The notes beneath the pieces were generated by a model. It did not search any database and was not told the DNA's origin. It saw only the letters and a program-made list of their open reading frames with translations. Shown here piece after piece: positions 1 through 5,751 of a DNA stretch of 10,734 nucleotides. Both the position numbers and the translations under genes were made by a program. Each line of letters begins with the position of its first letter. Positions within the stretch are counted from its first letter, which is position 1. Source of the stretch: DASXBA01 sp046729895 (lineage in GTDB: Bacteria > Actinomycetota > Thermoleophilia > Solirubrobacterales > Thermoleophilaceae); NCBI GenBank assembly GCA_046729895.1, contig JBKPHP010000151.1:1-10734 (forward strand), given 5' to 3'.

Positions 1-372
1 CGCGCGCTGCGGGTCGGCGATCAGATCAGGGGAGATCCCGGCGGGCGGCTCATCATGATCGGCAACTACAACACGATGGTGCAAGGGCGCAAGAGCTGGC
101 GAGGGTGGCTTGAGTGGTGGCCGGCGACCGCGATCGTCTGGCTTTGGGGCACGCTCTCGCCCCGCCGGCGGGTGATGGGCTACAGGGTCCAGAAGCTGCG
201 CAGCCCCCACCAGGACTGGTTCCGGGAGGACTTCCAGGTCCTGCTCGAGCTGCTCCGTGAGGGCAAGATCCACCCGGTCGTGGCCGAGCGCCTGCCGCTG
301 TCCGACGCTCGTCGCGCTCACGAGCTGCTCGAGCGCTCGGCGGCGAAGGGAAAGCTCGTGCTTGTGCCATAA
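1..372 (+). CDS. Medium-chain dehydrogenase/quinone oxidoreductase, C-terminal part only
   Basis: The frame is open from the first base, so the gene begins outside the window; an internal ATG at 55 is unlikely to be the true start. The visible 123 residues match the end of the zinc-containing or quinone-oxidoreductase MDR superfamily. There is a glycine-rich turn before a beta strand (GGRLIMIGNYN), typical of the last Rossmann strands. A tryptophan-rich stretch follows, then the usual closing pattern: a residue run on cofactor-domain helices (LLREGKIHPVV), the substrate-domain signature (LPLSDARRAHELLE) and the terminal SAAKGKLVLV strand. Enzymes of this family reduce carbonyls, quinones or enones with NAD(P)H in the cytoplasm. 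The substrate cannot be inferred because the N-terminal catalytic half is missing. The TAA stop is followed 20 bases later by a possible short ORF on the same strand. Confidence 0.85.
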   Translation, partial: RALRVGDQIRGDPGGRLIMIGNYNTMVQGRKSWRGWLEWWPATAIVWLWGTLSPRRRVMGYRVQKLRSPHQDWFREDFQVLLELLREGKIHPVVAERLPLSDARRAHELLERSAAKGKLVLVP

Positions 373-392
373 GCCGACGAGGACGCTCGCTG

Positions 393-545
393 ATGGGGCG
401 CGACGTCCGCCCCCTTCGATGGGGCCCGCTCGATGCGTTGGACTGCCATCCCTTCGATCGGGAGGCATACGAGCAGTGGACGACCGATCTCGCCTGCGCG
501 CAGCTACTCAATCAAGCTGCTGGTAGGACAGTTCCCGGAGCATGA
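393..545 (+). CDS. Possible small protein of 50 residues, unknown
   Basis: A short ORF begins 20 bases after the dehydrogenase stop on the same strand. A GAGGA Shine-Dalgarno-like sequence lies nine bases before its ATG. The peptide has a balanced composition (four Trp/Tyr, several Asp/Glu, motif HPFDREAYEQW) rather than the Arg/Pro/Ser-rich look of out-of-frame GC-rich DNA. I do not recognise a family. It could be a genuine small gene in the dehydrogenase operon, or the start of a longer gene that has lost its frame near 545. A competing protein-like stretch on the opposite strand ends at 508, so only one of the two is likely to be real. Confidence 0.25.
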   Translation: MGRDVRPLRWGPLDALDCHPFDREAYEQWTTDLACAQLLNQAAGRTVPGA

Positions 546-963
546 TCGCGACGCCGTGGGCGGTGTGGAGCCAGCCCCATCCCGCGTAGCCCGCTGGCCT
601 TGGCAAGCCCGACGGCGAGGCCAGGGGAGCCACGGGCGCTGCGCACTCGGTACGCGCCACCTGCACGCCAATTCTCGCCGGAGGCCACGGCCGTTCTGGG
701 CGCTAGACGAGCATCAGCAGGCCGCCGGGAGCCCCGCGAGGGCGAAGTTGCTTTCGACTCGGACCGGTGATCAAGTCGATCACGTTCGCCGCAAGGGCCG
801 CAGCGCGACCCCGGCGGCGTCCTCGGCGCGCCGGGGCTGCGCGAAGCGGGCAGCGCGGCGAGACCGACCGGTTACTCGTCGTGCCGGTCGAGGGCGCCGC
901 CATCCGCTACACCGAGGCACGACCGTTGCGGTGAAGCGCTGATACAGCCGCCTGTCGGGCGTC
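546..963. other. Gene-poor stretch with unassigned protein-like fragments
   Basis: No convincing gene was found here. On the minus strand, codons from about 620 down to a TGA at 508-510 encode a protein-like tail containing GWGWLHTAHGVAIMLREL. On the plus strand a GTG at 767 opens a frame to a TGA at 932-934 that ends with ETDRLLVVPVEGAAIRYTEA. Neither has a Shine-Dalgarno site or a family I can name. Longer frames across the region are Arg/Pro/Ser-rich and look non-coding. The most economical reading is decayed gene pieces between the upstream dehydrogenase and the converging cupin gene. Confidence 0.4.
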
Positions 964-1326
964 TCACTCCCGGGCGTACTCCTCTGCCGACCGTGACTCG
1001 AACTCGAAGGCCACGAACGGCTCGTCGCCGACGACCCAGGCATCGTGACCCGGCTCGATCAGATACGCCGCGCCGGGACCCACCTCGACTTCAGAGCCAT
1101 CCTCGTGCTTGGCGACCAACCGTCCGGACTGTACGACACCGACATGCCGAACCTGGCAGCTGTCAGTCCCGGCCACCGGCTTCACACACTCCGACCACCT
1201 CCACCCGGGCTCGAACGCGAACCTGGCGGCAGTGGTATCGCCCATCCGCACTACGTCCACCCGCGTTTTCTCCGGCATGCGAGTCTCGTCAGGCGAATCG
1301 AAATCCAGCAACTGAACGCCAGCCAT
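964..1326 (-). CDS. Small cupin-domain protein
   Basis: This 120-residue single-domain protein belongs to the cupin superfamily. It starts with a short conserved segment (QLLDFDSPDETR) seen in many actinobacterial stand-alone cupins. The beta-barrel follows, with FEPGWRWSECVKPVAGTDSCQVRHVGVV in place of the usual first cupin motif and a second motif ending in EVGPGAAYLIEPGHDAWVVGDEP near residues 80-105. His residues in QVRHVG and EPGHDAW are plausible metal ligands. Such proteins bind a metal or small ligand; the substrate is unknown. The ATG at 1326 is preferred over one 29 codons upstream because an AAGGAGG site lies five bases before it and family similarity starts there. It stands alone on its strand, 136 bp beyond the stop of the glycoside hydrolase gene. 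Confidence 0.85.
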   Translation of the reverse strand: MAGVQLLDFDSPDETRMPEKTRVDVVRMGDTTAARFAFEPGWRWSECVKPVAGTDSCQVRHVGVVQSGRLVAKHEDGSEVEVGPGAAYLIEPGHDAWVVGDEPFVAFEFESRSAEEYARE

Positions 1327-1331
1327 CTCAA

Positions 1332-1338
1332 CCTCCTT
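1332..1338 (-). promoter_or_regulatory. Shine-Dalgarno site of the cupin gene
   Basis: The minus strand reads AAGGAGG, then TTGAG, then ATG. This full-strength match to the anti-Shine-Dalgarno sequence fixes the cupin start at 1326 and argues against the longer frame that begins at 1413. Confidence 0.8.
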
Positions 1339-1462
1339 TTTCGTACTCCTACGAGCCAACCGTATCCCTCTCCCCCTCTCACTGGCATTGGACGGACATA
1401 GAGGCTTCGGCACGTTCGGTCGCCGAGGCGCCAGACGGCCTGCAGCTGATATGTCGGATTGC

Positions 1463-3019
1463 TTACGTACAGCGACGTGATCTCCGCGGCGTGCGCCCGC
1501 GGGTAATCCGCAGCTTCACTCCCTTGGCACCTTGGCAGGACGCCAGCCGCAGGACCCTCGCGCGGGGACGCGACACTACGCGCGCGCCGCTGACGAGCGC
1601 GCGATACCTGCCGCCCACGTACTGAACCCGGGGCAGGACGACGCGGCTGATCGACCCATCCTTGAACCGCTTGCGCCGGCCGGCCCGCCGGGTCGAGTAA
1701 CGAAGCGTGAAGGTCCGGCTCCCGCTCCTGAACCTGAACGAGCGAGGCGTGCCCGAGACGATCGCGGGGTAGGGCCGAGCGGTGAGCTGCAGTCTCGTCC
1801 TCTTCACGTTCGCGCCGGCCGGCGGCTTGTGGATGTCCACGAGCAGACCTTCGATCGGCCTGGGGCAGCAGACGTCCTGATTCCAGTAGGCCCAGTGGGT
1901 CCAGCCGACCGTGTGACGGTCGGCGGCCGCGATGTAGTCGACCCAGTCCTTGGACGTGTCCGTCGCCCCATACTCGGTTGCGAGCAGCGCGTCACCGGTG
2001 CGACGGCTGACGGCGTCGGCGTTGTCGAAGCTGAGTTCGGCGGTGTAGCTGCAGGGCTTGCCCCGGGCGAAGGGCAGCACCGCAGCCGTCAGCGGATCCG
2101 CCTGCCCGCAGTAGGCGTTGAACGCAAAGCCCGCATTCCGGTCGCGGGTGTCGCCGTGCGAGGTGCGCAACCCGAAATCGAAGGTGAGGAAGGGCGCGTA
2201 CCAGGCCACCGTGCGCCTGTCGACCCGACGGATCGCCCTGATCACGCGCGTGTGGAAGCCCGTGAGCTTCTCCCGTTCGAACGCGCTGGCCGCGGGGCAG
2301 TTGCCCGCCGGAGAGGTGGCCGCGCCTGCGAGGGCGCAGTCCCGCACGATTGTTCCCCCCCAGGGTTCGTTGAAGAGGTTGTAGCCGACAATCCCGGGCG
2401 TCGTCCGGAAGCGCCGGGCCACGTGGCGCCAGGCGTCGGCATAGAACTCCTGCACCCCGCGTCCAGTGCCCGGCACCTGCGTGTTAGCCCAGAACGCGTC
2501 ATAGGCGTGGTTGAGCGGATCGTTGACGATGTAGTTGGTCGGGAAGCCGGCCTGGGCGCCGGGGCCCTCACTCGCCGCCTCGCCGACGATCGCCCAATCC
2601 GGCGCCCCCTCCCCCTGGTAGCGCTCGTTGTACATGTCCTGATGGAAGTCGAGCAGCACATAGATCCCGTGCCGCCGCAGGACCCGCGCCGTGCGGGCGA
2701 TCCGACCCAGGTAGGCGTCGTCGTAGACGCCGGGCGAAGGCTCGAGCGCCTTCCAGATGATCCCAAGCCGGACGGAGTTGAAGCCGTTGCGGGCCAGGAA
2801 CGCGGCGTCGTCGTCGCCAAAGCCGAGCGCGCTTGGAGCGTACGGCGGCAGCTTGTTGACCATGTTCCAGCCGTGCAGGACGACCACGCGCCCCTTGTTG
2901 TCAGTGACCCAGCGGCCCTTGTGGCCGAGCCGCGAGAGCGACGCTGCATCGGCGGGCGAGGCGGCGCCCGCGAGTAGACCCGCGGCGACCAGGACGATCA
3001 GGCCAGCGGTGCGCTTCAT
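1463..3019 (-). CDS. Secreted glycoside hydrolase family 5, endoglycoceramidase-like
   Basis: The 518-residue product starts with a Sec signal peptide (MKRTAGLIVLVAAGLLAGA, likely cleavage after SPADA near residue 26). The GH5 TIM barrel follows: first strand RVVVLHGWNMVNK (44-56), NSVRLGIIWKALEP (81-94), VLLDFHQDMY (121-130), acid/base Glu218 in YNLFNEPW, and nucleophile Glu349 in LLATEYGATD. The FHQDMY and NEPWGG motifs and a C-terminal beta domain (about 425-500) resemble the endoglycoceramidase branch. Those enzymes cut the oligosaccharide from glycolipids outside the cell; the true substrate here is unknown. The tail is strongly basic (RGRTPRRSRR). The start at 3019 places the signal peptide at the N terminus. 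The longer frame to 3184 merely translates a tRNA fragment. No clear Shine-Dalgarno site precedes the ATG. Confidence 0.88.
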   Translation of the reverse strand: MKRTAGLIVLVAAGLLAGAASPADAASLSRLGHKGRWVTDNKGRVVVLHGWNMVNKLPPYAPSALGFGDDDAAFLARNGFNSVRLGIIWKALEPSPGVYDDAYLGRIARTARVLRRHGIYVLLDFHQDMYNERYQGEGAPDWAIVGEAASEGPGAQAGFPTNYIVNDPLNHAYDAFWANTQVPGTGRGVQEFYADAWRHVARRFRTTPGIVGYNLFNEPWGGTIVRDCALAGAATSPAGNCPAASAFEREKLTGFHTRVIRAIRRVDRRTVAWYAPFLTFDFGLRTSHGDTRDRNAGFAFNAYCGQADPLTAAVLPFARGKPCSYTAELSFDNADAVSRRTGDALLATEYGATDTSKDWVDYIAAADRHTVGWTHWAYWNQDVCCPRPIEGLLVDIHKPPAGANVKRTRLQLTARPYPAIVSGTPRSFRFRSGSRTFTLRYSTRRAGRRKRFKDGSISRVVLPRVQYVGGRYRALVSGARVVSRPRARVLRLASCQGAKGVKLRITRGRTPRRSRRCT

Positions 3020-3142
3020 CGGCAGCTCAGTCTCTTGAGCCGTGACAGCTTGACCGATCGCGCCATGTTCGCGGTCTGCGCCTCTCGACGTCCATGGTCG
3101 TCGCCTTCGAGGCCAGCGGCCCACGACACGCGGAGGGCCTGA

Positions 3143-3184
3143 GGGGTGAGCGACGGGAGTCGAACCCGCGACCGCCTGGACCAC
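3143..3184 (-). other. 3' half of a tRNA-His (pseudo-tRNA or attachment-site remnant)
   Basis: Read on the minus strand from 3184, the sequence fits canonical tRNA positions 34 to 73. It has anticodon GTG (His), 3' anticodon stem CCAGG, a five-base variable loop CGGTC, T stem GCGGG/CCCGT around loop TTCGACT, 3' acceptor strand CGCTCAC, and discriminator C73, which is characteristic of bacterial tRNA-His. Two C bases follow, but T replaces the A of CCA. The 5' half is not there: base 33 is C instead of the invariant U. Four of five anticodon-stem pairs can still form (3187-3191), but no D arm or matching 5' acceptor strand (GTGAGCG) is seen upstream. It is therefore not a working tRNA. Such 3' halves are what integrative elements leave at one end of their insertion. 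Confidence 0.75.
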
Positions 3185-3216
3185 GACGAGGGAATCCCAC
3201 AGCAGCTGGGGTCCGG

Positions 3217-3245
3217 TGAGGCTCTGCAGAGCCGAATGCGTTCGC
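3217..3245 (+). repeat. 29-bp palindrome-containing repeat, copy 1
   Basis: The unit is TGAGGCTCT, two variable bases (GC here), then AGAGCCGAATGCGTTCGC. It is identical to 8061-8089 except for the two variable bases. The first part contains the perfect 14-bp palindrome GGCTCTGCAGAGCC; the second holds CGAA-TGCG-TTCG, a shorter inverted repeat. Here it lies 32 bases from the tRNA-His fragment and runs into the TetR-like remnant. Confidence 0.8.
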
Positions 3246-3333
3246 CGATCCCAAGCGGCGCTTCGAGCTGCTCCTCGCGCTCTTCGTCGAGGGTCTCGCG
3301 CGCCGGGCGGAGAGCTGGGACGGGCGGGCGTGA
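3235..3333 (+). pseudogene. C-terminal remnant of a TetR-family regulator
   Basis: The frame encodes NAFADPKRRFELLLALFVEG and continues to a TGA at 3331-3333. It resembles the last helix of many actinobacterial TetR regulators, where a 'NPFADPERRFEFGL...LLDGL' pattern precedes the stop. An in-frame stop at 3217 and the absence of any DNA-binding domain upstream show that only the end of the gene survives. The assignment rests on about 30 residues and is tentative. The left part coincides with the 29-bp repeat, so recombination may have cut the gene here. Confidence 0.4.
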
Positions 3334-3412
3334 CGGCTCAGGCGCCCGGCCATGGCTCGCAGCAGATCAGCGCCGCCCGCTCCAGCCCGGCGAGCCGGTG
3401 CTCGCGCGCGGC

Positions 3413-3559
3413 CAGGATCTCGGCGTCCGTGGGAAGGACCCCGCCCAGCTACGGAACGTCGCCCTCCACCCGGCCTACGGGGCGGTCAAGGCCAGGCTCG
3501 CAAGGAAGCTGGCCAAGCTCGACCGCTGCAGGGGCCGCGGCTGCAACGTACGGCCCTAG
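3413..3559 (+). pseudogene. C-terminal remnant of a sulfatase
   Basis: The last 48 codons before a TAG at 3557-3559 read QDLGVRGKDPAQLRNVALHP and on through a Lys/Arg-Leu-rich helix to a Cys-x5-Cys end. This follows the closing segment of bacterial type I sulfatases ('ELYDLRxDPxQLRNxA...YxxVxxxLxxRLxxLxxCxGxxC'). The sulfatase core with its formylglycine site is absent: upstream sequence in all frames is the TetR-like scrap, the repeat and the tRNA fragment. The neighbouring remnant is also only a 3' end on the plus strand, so this looks like a place where several deletions or insertions met. Confidence 0.55.
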
Positions 3560-3617
3560 CCCGCCGCCGGGACACGACCGGCTGGGTGACCACGCCACCC
3601 GGCGGCTTGGCCGGAAC

Positions 3618-4529
3618 TCACTGCGTCAGCACGATCTTCCCGCTGCGATCCCCTGCAAGGCTCCGCTCGAAGGCCTCCCTCGCCTCCGTGAGCGAGAACG
3701 TCTTGTCGATCGTCGGCCGTAGGCGACCTACCTCGACGAGCCGCGCGAGCTCGCCCAGCTGGTGCCGGTTCGGCTCGACCACGAAGTAGACGGCCTCGAT
3801 CTCGCCGCCGGTCGCCGCCGGCGGCTCTTCGGCTATCGACACCAGCCTGCCGCCAGTCCGGAGGACGGCCGGCGAGCGCTCGAGCCGCTCGCCGCCGGCT
3901 GTATCGAAGACGAGGTCGACCGGCTCGACCAGATCCTCGAAGTGCTCGCTCGTGTGGTCGATCACCTGGTTCGTGCCGAGCTCGGCGGCCACTTGGACGT
4001 TCGCCGTCGACGCCGTGGCTATGACCTCCGCCCCCCGCGCGCGGGCGAGCTGCACGGCGAAGCCGCCCACGCCGCCCGCGGCGCCGTGGATCAGCACGCG
4101 CTGGCCGCTCGAGAGCCGGCCGTTGTCGAACAGGCCCTGCCAAGCGCTCAGTGCCGCGAGCGGGACGGCCGCGCTTTCGACGTGGTCGAGGCTGCGCGGC
4201 TTGGGCGCGAGAACCTCGTCGGGGGTGACGACGAAGTCGGCCGCGGCCCCGTCCCGGTCGAAGGGGCTGAGGGCGAACACAGCGTCGCCCACCTCGACAC
4301 CGCCGACACCCGGGCCGACTGCGGCGACCGTCCCCGAGAGCTCATACGAGGGCGTGGCGGGCAGCCGACCCTCCGGCCACTCGAGCTCGTCCCGCGTGAT
4401 CGCCGCCGCGTGGACGCGGACGAGCACCTCCCCCTCGCCCGACGTGGGTGTAGGGATCGTCTCGTGCCTGAGGCTCGCGGGATCGCCTAGCGAGTGGAGT
4501 CGAACGGCACGCATCCGGTCCTTGGTCAT
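3618..4529 (-). CDS. NADP-dependent zinc-independent oxidoreductase (MDR, quinone reductase type)
   Basis: This 303-residue protein has the full two-domain MDR architecture. The N-terminal GroES-like domain (residues 6-120) includes EVLVRVHAAAITRDELEW and PSYELSGTVAAVGPGV. The Rossmann domain has the dinucleotide loop GAAGGVGGFAVQLA (149-162), and the ending TFSLTEAREAFERSLAGDRS then GKIVLTQ is typical. The Cys/His zinc ligands of alcohol dehydrogenases are absent, so it should be an NADPH-dependent quinone or enone reductase acting in the cytoplasm. Its ATG overlaps the stop of the MarR gene in an ATGA junction, a classic sign of translational coupling. It is the last gene of the SRPBCC-MarR-oxidoreductase operon, so its expression is probably tied to the signal sensed by the MarR protein. 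Confidence 0.9.
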   Translation of the reverse strand: MTKDRMRAVRLHSLGDPASLRHETIPTPTSGEGEVLVRVHAAAITRDELEWPEGRLPATPSYELSGTVAAVGPGVGGVEVGDAVFALSPFDRDGAAADFVVTPDEVLAPKPRSLDHVESAAVPLAALSAWQGLFDNGRLSSGQRVLIHGAAGGVGGFAVQLARARGAEVIATASTANVQVAAELGTNQVIDHTSEHFEDLVEPVDLVFDTAGGERLERSPAVLRTGGRLVSIAEEPPAATGGEIEAVYFVVEPNRHQLGELARLVEVGRLRPTIDKTFSLTEAREAFERSLAGDRSGKIVLTQ

Positions 4530-5005
4530 CGTCGTCCGTCCGTGCGCGTCGCCGTGCCGGCCAGCGCCGAGAGCGCGTCCAGAAACGCCCCTCGCCGGTC
4601 CTCCAGCGCGGCGAAGTAGTCGGCGTCCGCCGCCTCGACGTCGGCCAGCGCCCGCGCGACGAGCGCCCGGCCTTGCTCGCTGAGGTGAAGCCGCCGAGCC
4701 CGGGCGTCGTCCGGATGGGCGCTTCGCTCGAGTAGGCCGCGCGCCTCCAGCTTGCGGATCACCTGGCTCGTCATCATCCGGTCGGTTCCGGCCTGGTCAG
4801 CGAGTCGGGCCTGGCTCGGTGGCTCGGACTCGTGGTCCTCGAGCCACCAGAGCGACGCCAGCAGGACGAACTGCACGTGGGTGAGGCCGTGCGGCTCGAG
4901 CGCTGAGCGGATCCGCCGCTGCCACGAGAGCGTCGTCCGCCAGAGGAGGAAGCCCGGACTGCGCTCGGGCGTCCCGAACCGCGTCCTCGGCCGTGGCCCG
5001 GCTAT
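4526..5005 (-). CDS. MarR-family transcriptional regulator with non-standard start
   Basis: The reading frame carries a MarR protein: FGTPERSPGFLLWR and the dimer helix around ALEPHGLTHVQFVLLASLWW, then the winged helix (QARLADQAGTDRMMTSQVIR) and wing (LERSAHPDDARARRLHLSEQ). The first ordinary start is GTG at 4876, which gives only 116 residues and removes the first helix. Similarity continues upstream to about 4976 and the frame contains no ATG, GTG or TTG there. The best-placed codon is ATA at 5005-5003: AAGGAG lies eight bases before it and it overlaps the TAG of the SRPBCC gene as ATAG. That gives 159 residues, the normal length. Either ATA is used, an ATG mutated, or the base is miscalled. 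It probably binds the palindrome upstream of the operon. Confidence 0.85.
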   Translation of the reverse strand: MAGPRPRTRFGTPERSPGFLLWRTTLSWQRRIRSALEPHGLTHVQFVLLASLWWLEDHESEPPSQARLADQAGTDRMMTSQVIRKLEARGLLERSAHPDDARARRLHLSEQGRALVARALADVEAADADYFAALEDRRGAFLDALSALAGTATRTDGRR

Positions 5006-5430
5006 GACGACCGCTCCTTGGCGAGGGCGATCAGCGACGCCATCGTGTCCGGGAAGTCGGCCGTGATCATCGGCCCCACCTCGCGTGCCTGCTCCTCGGG
5101 ACCGTCGATCTCGGCCGCGTACGTGATCCGAACCCGCTCTCCCGCCAGCGGCTCGAGCAGGTGCGAGACCCGCACGACGAGCTCCCCGACGGGCGTCTCG
5201 TCGACGAACTCGCGCTTCGGGACGACCTTCGTCAGCCGGTAGTCGAGCGGCTCCTGGCCCACGAACTTCATGGTGCCGGTGGTGCCCACCGCGAACGGCC
5301 CGTCGCGCGTGATCCGCTCCGCCTGGGCGTCCCAGCGCGGCCAGGTGGAAACATCCTCGTACAGCTCCCAGATCGCCTCGGGCGAGACGTCCGCCTCGAT
5401 GGACTGCGTGTATGTGTAGGAAGATGACAT
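5002..5430 (-). CDS. SRPBCC-family protein (polyketide cyclase/START-like)
   Basis: This 142-residue protein has the SRPBCC pattern: opening strand YTYTQSIEADVSPEAIWELY, the helix-turn with VSTWPRWDAQAERI, then alternating strands through GTTGTMKFVGQEPLDYRLTK and the long C-terminal helix ending MASLIALAKERSS. The fold makes a helix-grip cavity for hydrophobic ligands. Members include polyketide cyclases and proteins of unknown role, and no catalytic residue can be assigned. It is the first gene of the operon with the MarR regulator and oxidoreductase. This arrangement suggests the three act on, or respond to, the same small hydrophobic compound. No Shine-Dalgarno site precedes the ATG, which fits the leaderless promoter directly upstream. 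Confidence 0.88.
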   Translation of the reverse strand: MSSSYTYTQSIEADVSPEAIWELYEDVSTWPRWDAQAERITRDGPFAVGTTGTMKFVGQEPLDYRLTKVVPKREFVDETPVGELVVRVSHLLEPLAGERVRITYAAEIDGPEEQAREVGPMITADFPDTMASLIALAKERSS

Positions 5431-5454
5431 GCGCGCATATTATAAGCGCGCATG
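5428..5454. promoter_or_regulatory. 27-bp near-perfect palindrome, probable operator of the SRPBCC-MarR operon
   Basis: The two arms CATGCGCGC and GCGCGCATG are perfect over nine bases. The nine-base AT-rich centre (ATATTATAA) is itself symmetric except for its outermost pair. The element covers the -10 region and the start codon of the SRPBCC gene, so a bound dimer would block RNA polymerase. MarR proteins usually bind palindromes of this sort in their own promoters, and the only regulator encoded in the operon is MarR. The pairing of protein and site is inferred. Confidence 0.7.
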
Positions 5455-5465
5455 CCGAATGTCAA
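5431..5465 (-). promoter_or_regulatory. Sigma-70-type promoter giving a likely leaderless mRNA
   Basis: On the minus strand a perfect -35 TTGACA (5465-5460) is followed after exactly 17 bases by TAATAT (5442-5437). An overlapping TATAAT (5444-5439) has a 15-base spacer. Only six bases separate TAATAT from the ATG at 5430, so transcription should begin at or beside the A of the start codon. Leaderless messages are common in actinobacteria, and the lack of a ribosome-binding site agrees. Confidence 0.75.
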
Positions 5466-5751
5466 GTGCGGATATTGCTCGACCAGGTCTGCGTCCAATG
5501 ACGGGTTTGCTCGCGAAGCAGCACTCATGGCCGAGTGTCGCCGACCTGCCGCCTCGCATGGAAGCGGCAGTGAACAGTGCCGACGTTCGACGGCGTCCGC
5601 GGCATCACGCCCCTGATTAACGCTGTCGAGAGGCGATGAAGCCATTGCGGACGTCATCCTCGTGGGTGAGGTCGCGCAACCATGCTCGGGCCGGCTTGCC
5701 TTGACAGAGGATCGGCTCACGTGGCGCCGGCGATTCGGCGAAGCTGTCGCC
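5466..5751. other. Intergenic region between divergent genes
   Basis: This lies between the minus-strand operon promoter and the plus-strand hydrolase. A minus-strand frame ending at a TAA (5617-5619) encodes ARAWLRDLTHEDDVRNGFIA followed by SRQR. It looks protein-like but has no start, Shine-Dalgarno site or family I can name, and may be another gene remnant. TTGACA occurs on the plus strand at 5700-5705, but no acceptable -10 follows. Nothing else was recognised. Confidence 0.4.

Noticed and set aside
1532..2977. 481-codon plus-strand open frame
   Set aside because: It is antisense to the GH5 gene, Arg/Pro/Val-rich and without a recognisable domain. High GC commonly leaves such frames open opposite real genes.
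3020..3184. N-terminal extension of the GH5 protein to 3184
   Set aside because: Its first codons are a translation of the tRNA-His fragment, and it would bury the signal peptide 55 residues inside the protein.
3143..3216. Complete functional tRNA-His
   Set aside because: The 5' acceptor strand and D arm cannot be found, U33 is C, and the anticodon stem has a mismatch.
5700..5705. TTGACA as -35 of a promoter for the MBL hydrolase
   Set aside because: The sequence 16-18 bases downstream is GC-rich and contains no -10-like hexamer.
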